Notes: generated by a model not told the origin, from the letters alone. DNA of 64,000 nucleotides from an uncultured Eubacteriales bacterium (GCA_900550585.1 URST01000001.1:32040-96039), one strand, 5' to 3'. Shown: positions 32,719-41,980, counted from the first letter of the stretch. Numbers and translations: made by a program.

Positions 32719-34478
32719 TGAACGGAATCCAGTTTCAGAGTGTGCAGACGCCTAACGCTTTAAGCAGCGAACTCCGCAGTGTGATCCGTGACAATGTTCT
32801 GCAATTCTATGTGCAGGGCAACGGAATGGATGTGCAGGAAGAAGGCATAACCGCCCTGTATGAACGCTTGTCGCAGGAAGATAAATTAGACGGAGAGAGC
32901 AACAGTATTGCTAATCAGAAGAAGATTCTGGAACGCTACTGTAAAGACCACGGGTATACCGCTATCCGGCACTATGACGAGGACGACGGTTATTCGGGGA
33001 CAAACTTCAACCGTCCGGGTTTCCAGCGTATGCTTGCCGATATTAAGGCGGGCAAGATCAAGCGCGTCATTGTAAAGGATATGAGCCGATTCGGGCGCGA
33101 CTATTTGCAAGTGGGTATGTATACGGATGTTCTTTTCCCGGAGTTTGGCGTACACTTTATTGCCGTCAATGACGGCGTTGACAGCACCCGGGGCGAAAAT
33201 GAGTTTACCGCTATCCGCAATGTTTTCAACGAAATGTACGCCCGCGATACTTCCAAGAAGATCCGCGCCACATGGCAGAGTAAAGGAAAATCCGGCGAAC
33301 ATCTGACTACCATTCCCCCATACGGGTATATCAAAGACCCGGAGGACAAAAAGAAATGGATTGTGGATGAAGAAGCCGCAGCGGTTGTGCAAAAGATTTT
33401 CTCCCTCTGTGTTGACGGTTTGGGACCTACACAAATTGCCAAGTGGCTGAAACAGCATCAGATTTTAAATCCTACTGCTTATGCTCATTCCAAAGGGCTG
33501 CCAGCCAGCAACAAGCCTACGGCTGATCCGTACAAGTGGACAAATGAAACCGTTTCCCGCATTTTGGAACGCGTGGACTATCTGGGACACACAGTGAACT
33601 TCAAGACAACGAAGCAATCCTACAAGAGCAAAAAGAAACTCTGGAACGATCCTGCGGATTGGGTAATCTTTGAGAACACCCAGCCCGCGATCATCGAGGA
33701 AAGCGTATTTATTATTGTCCAGAATATCCGCAAATCCCGCCGCCGTCCTACCAAGATGGGTGATATGGGTATCTTCTCCGGGCTGCTCTACTGTGCAGAG
33801 TGCGGCGGCAAGATGTATCAATGCCGCGCCACGAATTTTACGGAAGAACAGAAATATTTTATCTGCTCCACCTACCGCAAAGGAAAAGACCTATGCACAA
33901 CACATTCCATCAAGAATGTGGTACTGCATGAAATCGTGTTGAGAAATCTGCGCGAAGCCATACAGTATGTAAGCCAGCACGAAGCCGAGTTTATGCAGGA
34001 AGCCGCAGACATCAGTATGCGTGATCGTGACGCGGAATTTGCGCGGAAACGTGATACGCTGGCAAAAGCTGATAAACGCATTGCAGAGCTTGACCGCATC
34101 ATTTCCAGACTGTATGAGGACAATGTAATGGGTAAACTGTCCGATGACAGATTTATCAAAATGTCCCACGACTATGAGCTGGAACAGAGTAACCTTAAAT
34201 CTATGGCAGAGGTTTTGCGCAAGGAGTTGAAACAGCAGGAGCAGCAGAAAACCAACGCCAAGGCATTTGTCTCAGCGGTGAAGAAGTACACAGATATGCA
34301 GGAGCTTGACGCGGCAGTTCTCCGAGAGTTTATTGACCGCATCGAAGTGTCCCACGCAGACAAGAAATCCAAGACAAGGGAGATCACTATTGTCTATAAC
34401 TTCATCGGTGCATTTGACTTTACACGGGCTATCGAAGAAGCCCACAATACAACTCAAAAACAGCAAAAGACGGCATAG
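32715..34478 (+). CDS. Large serine recombinase, TnpX/TndX type (ICE integrase)
   Basis: This 587-residue recombinase excises and integrates the ICE. The catalytic domain includes Ser53 (ALYERLSQED) and DDGYSGTNFNRPGFQRML, then KDMSRFGRDYLQVG with the conserved arginine. The recombinase domain, a zinc ribbon (CAECGGKMYQC, then FICSTYRKGKDLC) and a long coiled coil (about residues 445-520) follow. About 45 residues precede the usual family start. I keep ATG 32,715 because it overlaps the small ORF; an internal ATG near residue 38 is possible. Confidence 0.92.
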   Translation: MMNGIQFQSVQTPNALSSELRSVIRDNVLQFYVQGNGMDVQEEGITALYERLSQEDKLDGESNSIANQKKILERYCKDHGYTAIRHYDEDDGYSGTNFNRPGFQRMLADIKAGKIKRVIVKDMSRFGRDYLQVGMYTDVLFPEFGVHFIAVNDGVDSTRGENEFTAIRNVFNEMYARDTSKKIRATWQSKGKSGEHLTTIPPYGYIKDPEDKKKWIVDEEAAAVVQKIFSLCVDGLGPTQIAKWLKQHQILNPTAYAHSKGLPASNKPTADPYKWTNETVSRILERVDYLGHTVNFKTTKQSYKSKKKLWNDPADWVIFENTQPAIIEESVFIIVQNIRKSRRRPTKMGDMGIFSGLLYCAECGGKMYQCRATNFTEEQKYFICSTYRKGKDLCTTHSIKNVVLHEIVLRNLREAIQYVSQHEAEFMQEAADISMRDRDAEFARKRDTLAKADKRIAELDRIISRLYEDNVMGKLSDDRFIKMSHDYELEQSNLKSMAEVLRKELKQQEQQKTNAKAFVSAVKKYTDMQELDAAVLREFIDRIEVSHADKKSKTREITIVYNFIGAFDFTRAIEEAHNTTQKQQKTA

Positions 34479-34502
34479 CCGTCAAGCTAAACCGTCTTTT
34501 GC
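34463..34502 (+). terminator. Recombinase terminator
   Basis: GCAAAAGACGG (34,463-34,473) is exactly complementary to CCGTCTTTTGC (34,492-34,502), with an inner ACGGC/GCCGT pair. The stem overlaps the recombinase stop codon. It probably marks the last transcribed part of the ICE. Confidence 0.75.
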
Positions 34503-34523
34503 TTCAATGTTTTCTTAAGTCAC

Positions 34524-34544
34524 CGCCCCATAAGGGGCGTTTTT
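34524..34544 (+). terminator. Second short terminator near the ICE right end
   Basis: CGCCCC-ATAA-GGGGCG followed by TTTTTC is a compact terminator. It may be the ICE end or the first chromosomal element. The 34,545-34,753 stretch after it contains CCCGCCTTA (about 34,669) paired with TAAGGCGGG (about 34,722-34,730), a possible leader hairpin for the symporter gene. Confidence 0.7.
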
Positions 34545-34753
34545 CTTGCGTCGAAAGTTTCTTTACAAGAAAATTACGACCGACACGCATCGACACTTCA
34601 CAAGCCCTTTATATGAGTAAAATAAAGGAAAAACGGCCCTGCGGCAAGCGCACGCTAAGAACCGACCCGCCTTATTTACATCGTTTTTTTCTCGCGGTAA
34701 GATACAAATACGCCCGCTGGGTAAGGCGGGGGAAAATTGTAAGGAGAGAAAAC

Positions 34754-36190
34754 ATGGAAGAAAGAAAAGGCTTTGGAACCAATTTTGGTTTCCTGATGGC
34801 CGCGGTCGGCTCGGCAGTCGGCCTGGGCAACATCTGGGGCTTCCCCAATAAGATGGGCGCCTCCGGCGGTTTTACGTTCCTCATCATCTACCTCATTCTG
34901 GCGGTCCTGTGCGGCTTCATCGTCATGGTGGGCGAGCTGGCCATCGGCCGCAAGACCGGCAAAGGTGCCGTGGAGGCCTACCGCGTCCTGTCCAAGAAGT
35001 TCAGGTGGATGGGCTGGATGGGCATCCTGTCCGCCTTCTTCATTCTGTTCTTCTACTGCGCGCTGGGCGGCTACTGCATCAAGTACACCGTCCTGAACGT
35101 GGGCGACCTGTTCGGCGCCTCCTTCGGCGCCGGAACGGCCACCGGTGCCGAGGTGTTCAGCACCTTCATCGCCAGCCCCGGCGAGGCCATCATCTACGGC
35201 CTGATCTTCGTGGCCCTGACCATGCTCATCGTGCTGGGCGGCGTCGGCGGCGGTATCGAGAAGGTCTGCTCCGTGGGCATGCCCGCCCTGTTCGTGGCCC
35301 TGCTGATCTGCATCATCCGCGCCTGCACCCTCCCCGGCGCCACGGAGGGCCTGAAGTACATGTTCATCCCCGGCTGGGCCGTTGCCAACGGCGTCATCAA
35401 GGAGGCGCCCGACTTCCTGACGGTGCTTTCCACCGCCGGCGGCCAGATGTTCTTCTCCCTGTCCCTGGGCATGGGTGCCATGATCACCTACGGCTCCTAT
35501 CTGGATAAAAAGGAGAACATCCAGAACAATGCCATCCTCATCATCACCATGGATACGCTGGTGGCCCTGATGGCCGGCCTGTGCGTCATCCCCGGCCGCT
35601 TCGCCCTGGACCCCGATGGCGCGCTGGGCGGCCCGCAGCTGCTGTTCGTCACCATGCAGAACGTGTTCAGCCGCATGGGCAGCGCAGGCCCCATCTTCGG
35701 CATCCTGTTCTACCTGCTGGTGGTGTTCGCCGCCATCTCCTCCTCCATCTCCCTGCTGGAGGTCATTGTGGCCCACTTCGTGGATAAGGCCCGCGATGCC
35801 GGCAAGGGCGACAAGCGCAAGACGTACACCCTCATCGCTGCCGTCGCCGTGGGCGTGGGCTGCATCTTGGTGTGCGCCGACCAGCTGGGCGGCTCCAGCT
35901 TCGCGCCGTGGAAGCTGATGAACCTGCCGGAGACCTCCATCCGCATGTGGAACGACTGCTGGCTGGACTTCTGGGATATGCTGTCTGAGGGCATCATGAT
36001 GCCGCTGGGCGCCCTGCTGATGTCCCTGATGATCGGCTGGGAGATCGGGCCGGAGGTCATCAAGGAGGAGGTGGAGAAGTCCGGGCATCCCATGGGCGGC
36101 TACGGCTTCTTCGGCATCTGCGTGAAGTTCATCACCCCGCTGTGCATGATCCTCATCCTGTACGGCCAGCTGAAGGACTTCTTCTTCTGA
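34754..36190 (+). CDS. Sodium-dependent (NSS/SNF family) transporter
   Basis: This 478-residue protein of about twelve membrane helices begins with the NSS signature (TNFGFLMAAVGSAVGLGNIW, then GFPNKMG) that forms the sodium site in helix 1. It would import an amino acid or related solute with Na+; substrate unknown. ATG 34,754 follows AAGGAGAGAA and starts at the family N-terminus, although the frame is open from 34,499 across the ICE junction. It is the first clearly chromosomal gene. A sodium circuit with the NhaC antiporters next door is plausible. Confidence 0.9.
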   Translation: MEERKGFGTNFGFLMAAVGSAVGLGNIWGFPNKMGASGGFTFLIIYLILAVLCGFIVMVGELAIGRKTGKGAVEAYRVLSKKFRWMGWMGILSAFFILFFYCALGGYCIKYTVLNVGDLFGASFGAGTATGAEVFSTFIASPGEAIIYGLIFVALTMLIVLGGVGGGIEKVCSVGMPALFVALLICIIRACTLPGATEGLKYMFIPGWAVANGVIKEAPDFLTVLSTAGGQMFFSLSLGMGAMITYGSYLDKKENIQNNAILIITMDTLVALMAGLCVIPGRFALDPDGALGGPQLLFVTMQNVFSRMGSAGPIFGILFYLLVVFAAISSSISLLEVIVAHFVDKARDAGKGDKRKTYTLIAAVAVGVGCILVCADQLGGSSFAPWKLMNLPETSIRMWNDCWLDFWDMLSEGIMMPLGALLMSLMIGWEIGPEVIKEEVEKSGHPMGGYGFFGICVKFITPLCMILILYGQLKDFFF

Positions 36191-36229
36191 ACGGCTTAAC
36201 GGCAAATTAACGAAAGCTGAACATACATA

Positions 36230-36267
36230 AAAAAGGATGCCGGGGTAGCTGCCCCGGCATCCTTTTT
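36230..36267 (+). terminator. Terminator after the NSS gene
   Basis: AAAAAGGATGCCGGGG pairs with CCCCGGCATCCTTTTT around a 6-base loop. The remaining sequence to 36,430 is gene-free spacer. Confidence 0.92.
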
Positions 36268-36430
36268 GTGCCTGTGTTTTCACAAAAACCCTGATTTACC
36301 AACACTTTCTTTCGCGTCAAAACTGCACCTGCGCCGCCCTGTGCCGCCCCAAACGGCCCTTCTTTTTTGTAAAAACGACGGAAAAGCGCGTTCACAATTT
36401 GTTAAAATAATCGAATATAACATTAAGAGG

Positions 36431-36490
36431 TTGACAATATCTTAACGGGCGAGTATGATGAGAGAACAAATTGTGAGGAGGTAAATCACA
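36431..36490 (+). promoter_or_regulatory. Promoter and ribosome-site hairpin of NhaC copy 1
   Basis: TTGACA (36,431) and TATGAT (36,454) are 17 bases apart. Downstream, TGTGA (36,472-36,476) and TCACA (36,486-36,490) flank the ribosome site GGAGG, which would lie in the hairpin loop. The same element precedes the second nhaC gene. Confidence 0.75.
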
Positions 36491-36493
36491 CAC

Positions 36494-38209
36494 ATGGAAA
36501 AGAAAAGTACCAGAATAGCGTATTTCGTTGCGCTGGGTATCTTTGTCGTGCTGCTGGCCATTCTGGGCATCAGCTATAAGGATGCCCCCATCCTCATCGA
36601 GGGCGCGACCACCCCGTTCGCAGGCACCTTCTGGTCCCTGCTGCCCCCCATCGTGGCCATCGTGCTGGCCCTGATCAGCAAGGAAGTGTATTCTTCCCTG
36701 TTCCTGGGCTGCCTCGTCGGCGCTCTGCTGGTCAGCAACTTCGCTCCCTGGGAGACGCTGGTGCAGCTGGTGGAGGGTGACAACGGTATCGTCACCACCG
36801 TTTCCGACTCCGGCAACATCGCCATCATCGTGTTCCTGGTGGTGCTGGGCATCATGGTGGACCTGATGAACAAGACCGGCGGCTCCGAGGCCTTCGGCCG
36901 CTGGGCTACCAAGACCGTGCACACCCGCGCCGGCGCGCAGCTGATGACCATGCTGCTGGGCGTGCTGATCTTCATCGACGACTATTTCAACTGCCTGACC
37001 GTGGGCGCCGTTATGCGTCCCGTCACCGAGAGCCATCACATTTCCCGCGCCAAGCTGGCCTATGTCATCGACTCCACGGCCGCTCCCGTCTGCATGATCG
37101 CTCCCGTGTCCTCCTGGGCTGCCGCCGTTTCCGGCTACGTCAACTCTGACAACGTCAGCGGTATCGAAATGTTCATCAAGCAGATCCCCTGGAACTACTA
37201 CTGCCTGCTGACCCTGCTGATGATCGTGGTCATCTCCATCCTGAACATCGACTACGGCCCCATGCTGACCCACGAGTACAATGCCCAGGTCAAGGACGAC
37301 CTGTTCACCACTCCCGAGCGTCCCTTCGCCGGCGCTGACGATTACGAGACCGGCTCCAAGGGCAAGTCCTCCGTGCTGGATCTGCTGCTGCCCGTTATCG
37401 TGCTGATCGCCACCTGCATCATCGGCCTGATCTACACCGGCGGCTTCTATGATGCCGAGAGCGAGTATGTGGGCGACTTCATGGGCGCCTTCTCCAACGC
37501 TTCTTCCGGCGCCGGTCTGGCCATCGGCTCCATGCTGGCTCTGGTGTTCACGTTCATCTATTTCTGGCTGCGCGGCTCCATCGGCTTTGAGAAGTCCTTC
37601 GAGTCCGTTCCCAACGGCTTCATTCAGATGATCTCCCCCATCCTGATCCTGACCTTCGCGTGGACGCTGTGCGGCCTGACCCGCTACGGCATGAACTCCG
37701 CTGACTTCGTCGTCAACGCCATGTCCGGCGCCGGCGAGCTGGCCAAGTTCCTGCCCGCCGTGATCTTCATCATCGGAGCCGCCATCGGCTTCGCCACCGG
37801 TACCTCTTGGGGCACCATCGGCATCATGGCTCCCATCGTTGTCCAGGTGTTCAACTATGATGTACAGCCCACTCTGTGCACCATCGGCCTGGCGGCTGCC
37901 TGCGCCGGCGGCGTTATGGGCGACCACTGCTCCCCCATCTCCGATACCACCATCATGGCTTCCGCTGGTGCCCACTGCTACCACCTGAACCATGTGTTCA
38001 CCCAGATCCCCTATGCTCTGACTGTGGCCGGCGTTTCCTTCGTCAGCTTCATCATTGCGGGTCTGATCCAGGATGTGGTCATCTGCCTGATCATCGCCTG
38101 CGTGCTGATGGTCGCCACCCTGCTGGTCATCAAGGCTATCATGGCCAAGAAGCATCAGGGCATCTTCCAGGAGATGGCCGAGGCCAACAAGGTCCTGGCC
38201 AACAAGTAA
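36494..38209 (+). CDS. nhaC: NhaC-family Na+/H+ antiporter, copy 1
   Basis: This 571-residue polytopic protein has about twelve to thirteen helices. Family features include GVLIFIDDYFNCLTVGAVMRP in the core and GFATGTSWGTIGIMAPI and MGDHCSPISDTTIMASAGA in the C-terminal half. These mark the NhaC/YuiF type of Na+/H+ or solute/H+ antiporter. It would export sodium or exchange a dicarboxylate-like solute; the exact substrate cannot be read from sequence. A terminator separates it from its near twin. Confidence 0.87.
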   Translation: MEKKSTRIAYFVALGIFVVLLAILGISYKDAPILIEGATTPFAGTFWSLLPPIVAIVLALISKEVYSSLFLGCLVGALLVSNFAPWETLVQLVEGDNGIVTTVSDSGNIAIIVFLVVLGIMVDLMNKTGGSEAFGRWATKTVHTRAGAQLMTMLLGVLIFIDDYFNCLTVGAVMRPVTESHHISRAKLAYVIDSTAAPVCMIAPVSSWAAAVSGYVNSDNVSGIEMFIKQIPWNYYCLLTLLMIVVISILNIDYGPMLTHEYNAQVKDDLFTTPERPFAGADDYETGSKGKSSVLDLLLPVIVLIATCIIGLIYTGGFYDAESEYVGDFMGAFSNASSGAGLAIGSMLALVFTFIYFWLRGSIGFEKSFESVPNGFIQMISPILILTFAWTLCGLTRYGMNSADFVVNAMSGAGELAKFLPAVIFIIGAAIGFATGTSWGTIGIMAPIVVQVFNYDVQPTLCTIGLAAACAGGVMGDHCSPISDTTIMASAGAHCYHLNHVFTQIPYALTVAGVSFVSFIIAGLIQDVVICLIIACVLMVATLLVIKAIMAKKHQGIFQEMAEANKVLANK

Positions 38210-38247
38210 GGTACGCCCTGCTTCGGAAGTGCATCACTGCTTTCATA

Positions 38248-38284
38248 AAGACCGCCGCACCGCTTGCCGGTGCGGCGGTCTTTC
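38248..38284 (+). terminator. Terminator after NhaC copy 1
   Basis: AAAGACCGCCGCACCG pairs with CGGTGCGGCGGTCTTT, followed by a T-rich end. From here to 38,549 is AT-rich spacer with no gene that I can support. Confidence 0.92.
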
Positions 38285-38549
38285 TCTTTGTAAAGAATTG
38301 ACGAAATATCGCGTTTTTAAAATAGCATCTTAACAGATAACCGACGTAACAAACTTGAAAAGACAGCGGATTTTCCGCTAACAGAGCGATAAAAAATGCA
38401 ACTTACGTTTGCAAAAACTATATAAAACAAATGAAAAGAACGAAAAACACATGATAATATCGCGTAAAATGCCCTGAAAATTGGAGGAAAGGGAGAAAAC
38501 GCGGTTCATAATTTGTTCAAAATTACCCGCCCTGCAAGTTGGTGAAATA

Positions 38550-38610
38550 TTGACAACCGCCTGAAAAACAGGTAGGATGAAAAAACCAAATTGTGAGGAG
38601 GTAAATCACA
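38550..38610 (+). promoter_or_regulatory. Promoter and ribosome-site hairpin of NhaC copy 2
   Basis: TTGACA (38,550) and TAGGAT (38,573) are 17 bases apart. TGTGA-GGAGGTAAA-TCACA is repeated exactly as before copy 1. Upstream homology begins near 38,499 (TTCATAATTTGTT against TTCACAATTTGTT at about 36,391), so the duplication included the promoter. Confidence 0.75.
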
Positions 38611-38613
38611 TCC

Positions 38614-40329
38614 ATGGAAAAGAAAAGTACCAAGATCGCGTATTTCATTGCGCTGGGTGTCTTTGTGGCGCTGCTGGTCATTCTGGGCATCAGCTATAAG
38701 GACGCCCCCATCCTCGTCGAGGGCGCGACCACCCCGTTCGCAGGCACCTTCTGGTCCCTGCTGCCCCCCATCGTGGCCATCGTGCTGGCCCTGATCAGCA
38801 AGGAGGTCTATTCCTCTCTGTTCCTGGGCTGCCTGGTGGGCGCTCTGCTGTACACCGGCTTCGCCCCCTGGGATACCGCTGTGGCGCTGGTGGGCGCTGA
38901 TTACGGCATCGTCTCCGTTCTGGCCGACACCTATAATATGGGTATCATCGTGTTCCTGGTGGTGCTGGGCATCATGGTGGACCTGATGAACAAAGGCGGC
39001 GGCTCCGAGGCCTTCGGCCGCTGGGCCAAAAAGACCGTCACCAGCCGCGCCGGCGCACAGCTGATGACCATGCTGCTGGGCGTGCTGATCTTCATCGACG
39101 ACTACTTCAACTGCCTGACCGTGGGCGCCGTCATGCGTCCCGTCACCGAGTCCCACAAGATCTCCCGTGCCAAGCTGGCCTACATCATCGACGCCACCGC
39201 CGCTCCCGTCTGCATGATCGCCCCCGTGTCCTCCTGGGCCGCCGCCGTCTCCGGTTACGTCAATTCCGACTCCGTCAACGGCATCGAGATGTTCATCAAG
39301 CAGATCCCCTGGAACTACTACTGCCTGCTGACGCTGGTGATGATGGTGGTCATTTCCATCTGGAACATCGACTACGGCCCCATGTTGACCCACGAGTATA
39401 ACGCCCAGGTCAAGAACGACCTGTTCACCACTCCCGAGCGTCCCTTCGCCGGCGCTGACGATTACGAGAAGCCCGCCTCCGGCAAGTCCTCCGTGGCGGA
39501 CCTGCTGGTTCCTGTCGTTGTTCTGATCATCGTCTGCGTTGTCTCCCTGATCTGGTCCGGCGGCTACTACGACCTGGAGGCAGACTGCTACCACGACTTC
39601 ATGGTGGCCTTCTCCAACGCTGATGCCGGCGCGGCCCTGGGTCTGGGCGGCATGATCGGCTGCGTGTTCACGTTCATCTACTTCTGGCTGCGCGGCGCCA
39701 TCGGCTTCGAGAAGTCCTTCGAGTCCGTGCCTCAGGGCTTCATCCAGATGATCGCCCCCATCCTGATCCTGACCTTCGCGTGGACGCTGTGCTCCTTCAC
39801 CCGCTACGCCATGTACTCCGCCGAGTTCGTGAAGAACGCCATGGCCGGCGCCGGTGACCTGAAGGTGTTCCTGCCCGCCGTGATCTTCCTTATCGGCGCC
39901 GCCATCGGCTTTGCCACCGGTACGTCCTGGGGCACCATCGGCATCATGGCCCCCATCGTCGTGGCTGTGTTCGATTACGACGTGGAGCCTATCCTCTGCA
40001 CCATCGGCCTGGCGGCTGCCTGCTCCGGCGGCGTCATGGGCGACCACTGCTCTCCCATCTCCGACACCACCATTATGGCCTCCGCGGGTGCTCACTGCTT
40101 CCACCTGAACCATGTGTTCACCCAGCTGCCCTATGCCCTGACCGTTTCCGGTGTGGCGTTCGTCAGCTTCATTCTGGCCGGCCTGATCCAGAACGTGGTC
40201 ATCAACCTGATCATCGCCATCGCGCTGATGGTCGGCACGCTGCTGGTCATCAAGGCCATCATCGCCAAGAAGCATCAGGGCATCTTCCAGGAGATGGCCG
40301 AGGCCAACAAGATCCTGGCCCACAAGTAA
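38614..40329 (+). CDS. nhaC: NhaC-family Na+/H+ antiporter, copy 2
   Basis: This 571-residue paralogue of the previous gene has the same length, N-terminus (MEKKSTKIAYFIALGVFVAL) and core motifs. The two proteins are very similar across their whole length; differences cluster near residues 75-110 and 275-320. It is a tandem duplicate with its own promoter and terminator, so the two can be expressed separately. Substrate uncertainty is the same as for copy 1. Confidence 0.87.
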   Translation: MEKKSTKIAYFIALGVFVALLVILGISYKDAPILVEGATTPFAGTFWSLLPPIVAIVLALISKEVYSSLFLGCLVGALLYTGFAPWDTAVALVGADYGIVSVLADTYNMGIIVFLVVLGIMVDLMNKGGGSEAFGRWAKKTVTSRAGAQLMTMLLGVLIFIDDYFNCLTVGAVMRPVTESHKISRAKLAYIIDATAAPVCMIAPVSSWAAAVSGYVNSDSVNGIEMFIKQIPWNYYCLLTLVMMVVISIWNIDYGPMLTHEYNAQVKNDLFTTPERPFAGADDYEKPASGKSSVADLLVPVVVLIIVCVVSLIWSGGYYDLEADCYHDFMVAFSNADAGAALGLGGMIGCVFTFIYFWLRGAIGFEKSFESVPQGFIQMIAPILILTFAWTLCSFTRYAMYSAEFVKNAMAGAGDLKVFLPAVIFLIGAAIGFATGTSWGTIGIMAPIVVAVFDYDVEPILCTIGLAAACSGGVMGDHCSPISDTTIMASAGAHCFHLNHVFTQLPYALTVSGVAFVSFILAGLIQNVVINLIIAIALMVGTLLVIKAIIAKKHQGIFQEMAEANKILAHK

Positions 40330-40349
40330 GCGTATATCCCCACATAAGA

Positions 40350-40386
40350 AAAAGGAGACGGCAGCTCCCGCTGCCGTCTCCTTTTC
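40350..40386 (+). terminator. Terminator after NhaC copy 2
   Basis: AAAGGAGACGGCAG pairs with CTGCCGTCTCCTTT, followed by T-rich sequence. Confidence 0.92.
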
Positions 40387-40394
40387 TGCAAAAT

Positions 40395-40430
40395 AGAGAG
40401 GATGCACACGCCCGCGTGTGCATCCTCTCT
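40395..40430 (-). terminator. Terminator of the - strand membrane-protein gene
   Basis: AGAGAGGATGCACACG pairs with CGTGTGCATCCTCTCT just past the stop at 40,437. Together with 40,350-40,386 it forms a back-to-back convergent pair. Confidence 0.85.
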
Positions 40431-40436
40431 TGTCTC

Positions 40437-40856
40437 TCAGAAATGGGTATCCACGAACTTGTTGAACTTCTGAACGTCCATGTGGTCCTTGTAGGTGTTG
40501 CGGAACGTCTTGACGGTCAGGCTGTTGTACTGCACGATCTTGCGGTACTTCAGGAACCCCGCCACCAGCGCCACGCCGCCGCAGAGATAGCCCATGGGCG
40601 CGCTTTTCCAGCACGTCCAGATCAGCACGGCGAACAGCACCACCGAGATGAGCACGCCGGCGATCTGCTTTTTCGGGTGCAGCAGCTTCACCGTCTCCGC
40701 GTCAATGACGCCCTCCTCCACCATGGCCTGCGCGAACCGCTTCTGCACGCCGAACAGGCTGGCGGTGTTCAGCATGATGGGCGCCACCACGAAAAACGCG
40801 AACAGCGCGTCCACCACACCGATCAGCAGGACGCTCAGTTCTCCCATATTCCCCAT
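40437..40856 (-). CDS. Hypothetical small membrane protein
   Basis: This 139-residue protein has about four membrane helices in pairs (residues 8-30, 62-82, 86-104) and a basic C-terminal tail (KTFRNTYKDHMDVQKFNKF). I do not recognise the family. It begins 20 bases after the racemase-like gene ends, on the same strand, so they probably form one operon. Confidence 0.7.
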   Translation of the reverse strand: MGNMGELSVLLIGVVDALFAFFVVAPIMLNTASLFGVQKRFAQAMVEEGVIDAETVKLLHPKKQIAGVLISVVLFAVLIWTCWKSAPMGYLCGGVALVAGFLKYRKIVQYNSLTVKTFRNTYKDHMDVQKFNKFVDTHF

Positions 40857-40876
40857 ATTCTCACGATCCTCCTATG

Positions 40877-41980
40877 TTAATTTACGAATTTGATGGTCAT
40901 ATCGCCCCGGCTCGAGGCGTAGAGCATGTGGCTGTAGCACAGGGAGAACGCCACCGCATCGCCCACCTCCAGCCGGCGGGGGCAGTCCTCCACGTCCACG
41001 ATGCAGTGGTCGGAGGAGCCGCCGATGACGGTGAGACCCGGCTCCCGGGGCAGCAGCGACTCCAGATCGCCCACATCCGCCCGGCCCAGGGCCAGAATGG
41101 CCCGCCGCCGGATGCCCCGATCCTCGTACACCGGCTTGCGCCCGAAGGCGTCGATGGCGAACTCGCCGATGGGGTAGGTGGGCTTGTCCCGCACCTCCAC
41201 CACCTCGGCCCGGAGGGTGAACCCGTCCGTCCGCAGATAGTCCATGTCCCGGATGCCCCAGTCCACCTGCAAGTCCTTGCCCAGCAGGATGTTTTCACCG
41301 ATGCGCAGATGGTTGATGCCCTCCGGCATGGTGCCCCAGTGCACCAGCGTAAAGGAGCTGGTGGCGCCGCCGGAGATGACCTCCAGCTTTCGCCCGATGC
41401 GCTGCTCCACGCGCCCCGCGATGGCCAGCAGCTCCCGCATCTTCTCCGGCGTGGGCTTGGTGGAGCCGTAGCACGTCAGGTTCACGCCGATGCCGGCCAG
41501 CTCCACATGGGGCAGCTCCCACTCCACATGGGCGCACACGTCCACCATCTCGTCCTTGTCCCAGAAGCCCTCCCGCAGGTCGCCCAGATCGGCCATGACG
41601 ATGACCCGGTGGGTTTTGCCCTGCAGGACGCATTCCTCCTCCAGCGCGTCCAGCGTGGCCCTCTCGCTCTGCAGGGATGTCTCACACAGCCGCACCACGT
41701 CCGGCAGCTCCGAAAGTCCCGGAATGCGGATCAGCAGCCACGGGCCGCCGATCCCGGCGGCGCGGCACCGCTCCACCTGCTCCAGACGGCTGGTGCCCAG
41801 CTCCTCCGCGCCGCATTGGCGCAGGGTGCGGGCCACCTCCGGCAGGCCGTCCACTCCCTTCACCACACCGCACACGCGGATATGCTGCTCCCGGCAGCGG
41901 CGGATGACCTGCTGTGCGTTGCCGCGCAGCACGGACAGATCGATCTCCAGTTGCGGATATGTGCGATTCATGGGGGACAC
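40877..41980 (-). CDS. Alanine/ornithine racemase family PLP enzyme
   Basis: This 367-residue enzyme has an alanine-racemase-like N-terminal barrel. The probable PLP lysine is Lys41 (CGVVKGVDG). SRLEQVERCR and LEVISGGATSSFTL, which contact the cofactor phosphate in this fold, follow. The sequence resembles clostridial ornithine racemases more than classical Alr. It would interconvert L and D forms of ornithine or another basic amino acid in the cytosol. GAGGTGTC precedes the start. Substrate is inferred. Confidence 0.78.
   Translation of the reverse strand: MSPMNRTYPQLEIDLSVLRGNAQQVIRRCREQHIRVCGVVKGVDGLPEVARTLRQCGAEELGTSRLEQVERCRAAGIGGPWLLIRIPGLSELPDVVRLCETSLQSERATLDALEEECVLQGKTHRVIVMADLGDLREGFWDKDEMVDVCAHVEWELPHVELAGIGVNLTCYGSTKPTPEKMRELLAIAGRVEQRIGRKLEVISGGATSSFTLVHWGTMPEGINHLRIGENILLGKDLQVDWGIRDMDYLRTDGFTLRAEVVEVRDKPTYPIGEFAIDAFGRKPVYEDRGIRRRAILALGRADVGDLESLLPREPGLTVIGGSSDHCIVDVEDCPRRLEVGDAVAFSLCYSHMLYASSRGDMTIKFVN

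Larger units (their letters stand above)
1..34550. mobile_element. Tn1549/CTn-type integrative and conjugative element, partial (left end outside window)
   Basis: A contiguous set of conjugation genes (Maff2, VirB6-like, PrgI, VirB4, NlpC/P60, DUF4315, DUF4366, topoisomerase III, ArdC-type protein, MobC, relaxase) ends in a TnpX-type large serine recombinase. This content and order are those of Tn1549-like ICEs. The right end must lie between the recombinase stop at 34,478 and the symporter gene at 34,754, where base composition shifts from mixed to strongly GC-rich. The value 34,550 is an estimate; I could not identify the att dinucleotide. The coupling protein VirD4 usually precedes Maff2 and would lie left of the window. 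Confidence 0.9.

Noticed and set aside
34676..36283. A 535-residue - strand frame opposite the NSS transporter
   Set aside because: Composition (Gly/His/Ala/Asp/Gln-rich, no domain) is a shadow of the + strand transporter codons.
36392..40614. 587- and 702-residue - strand frames opposite the NhaC genes
   Set aside because: They are parallel shadows of the two paralogous + strand antiporters; their mutual similarity only reflects the duplication.
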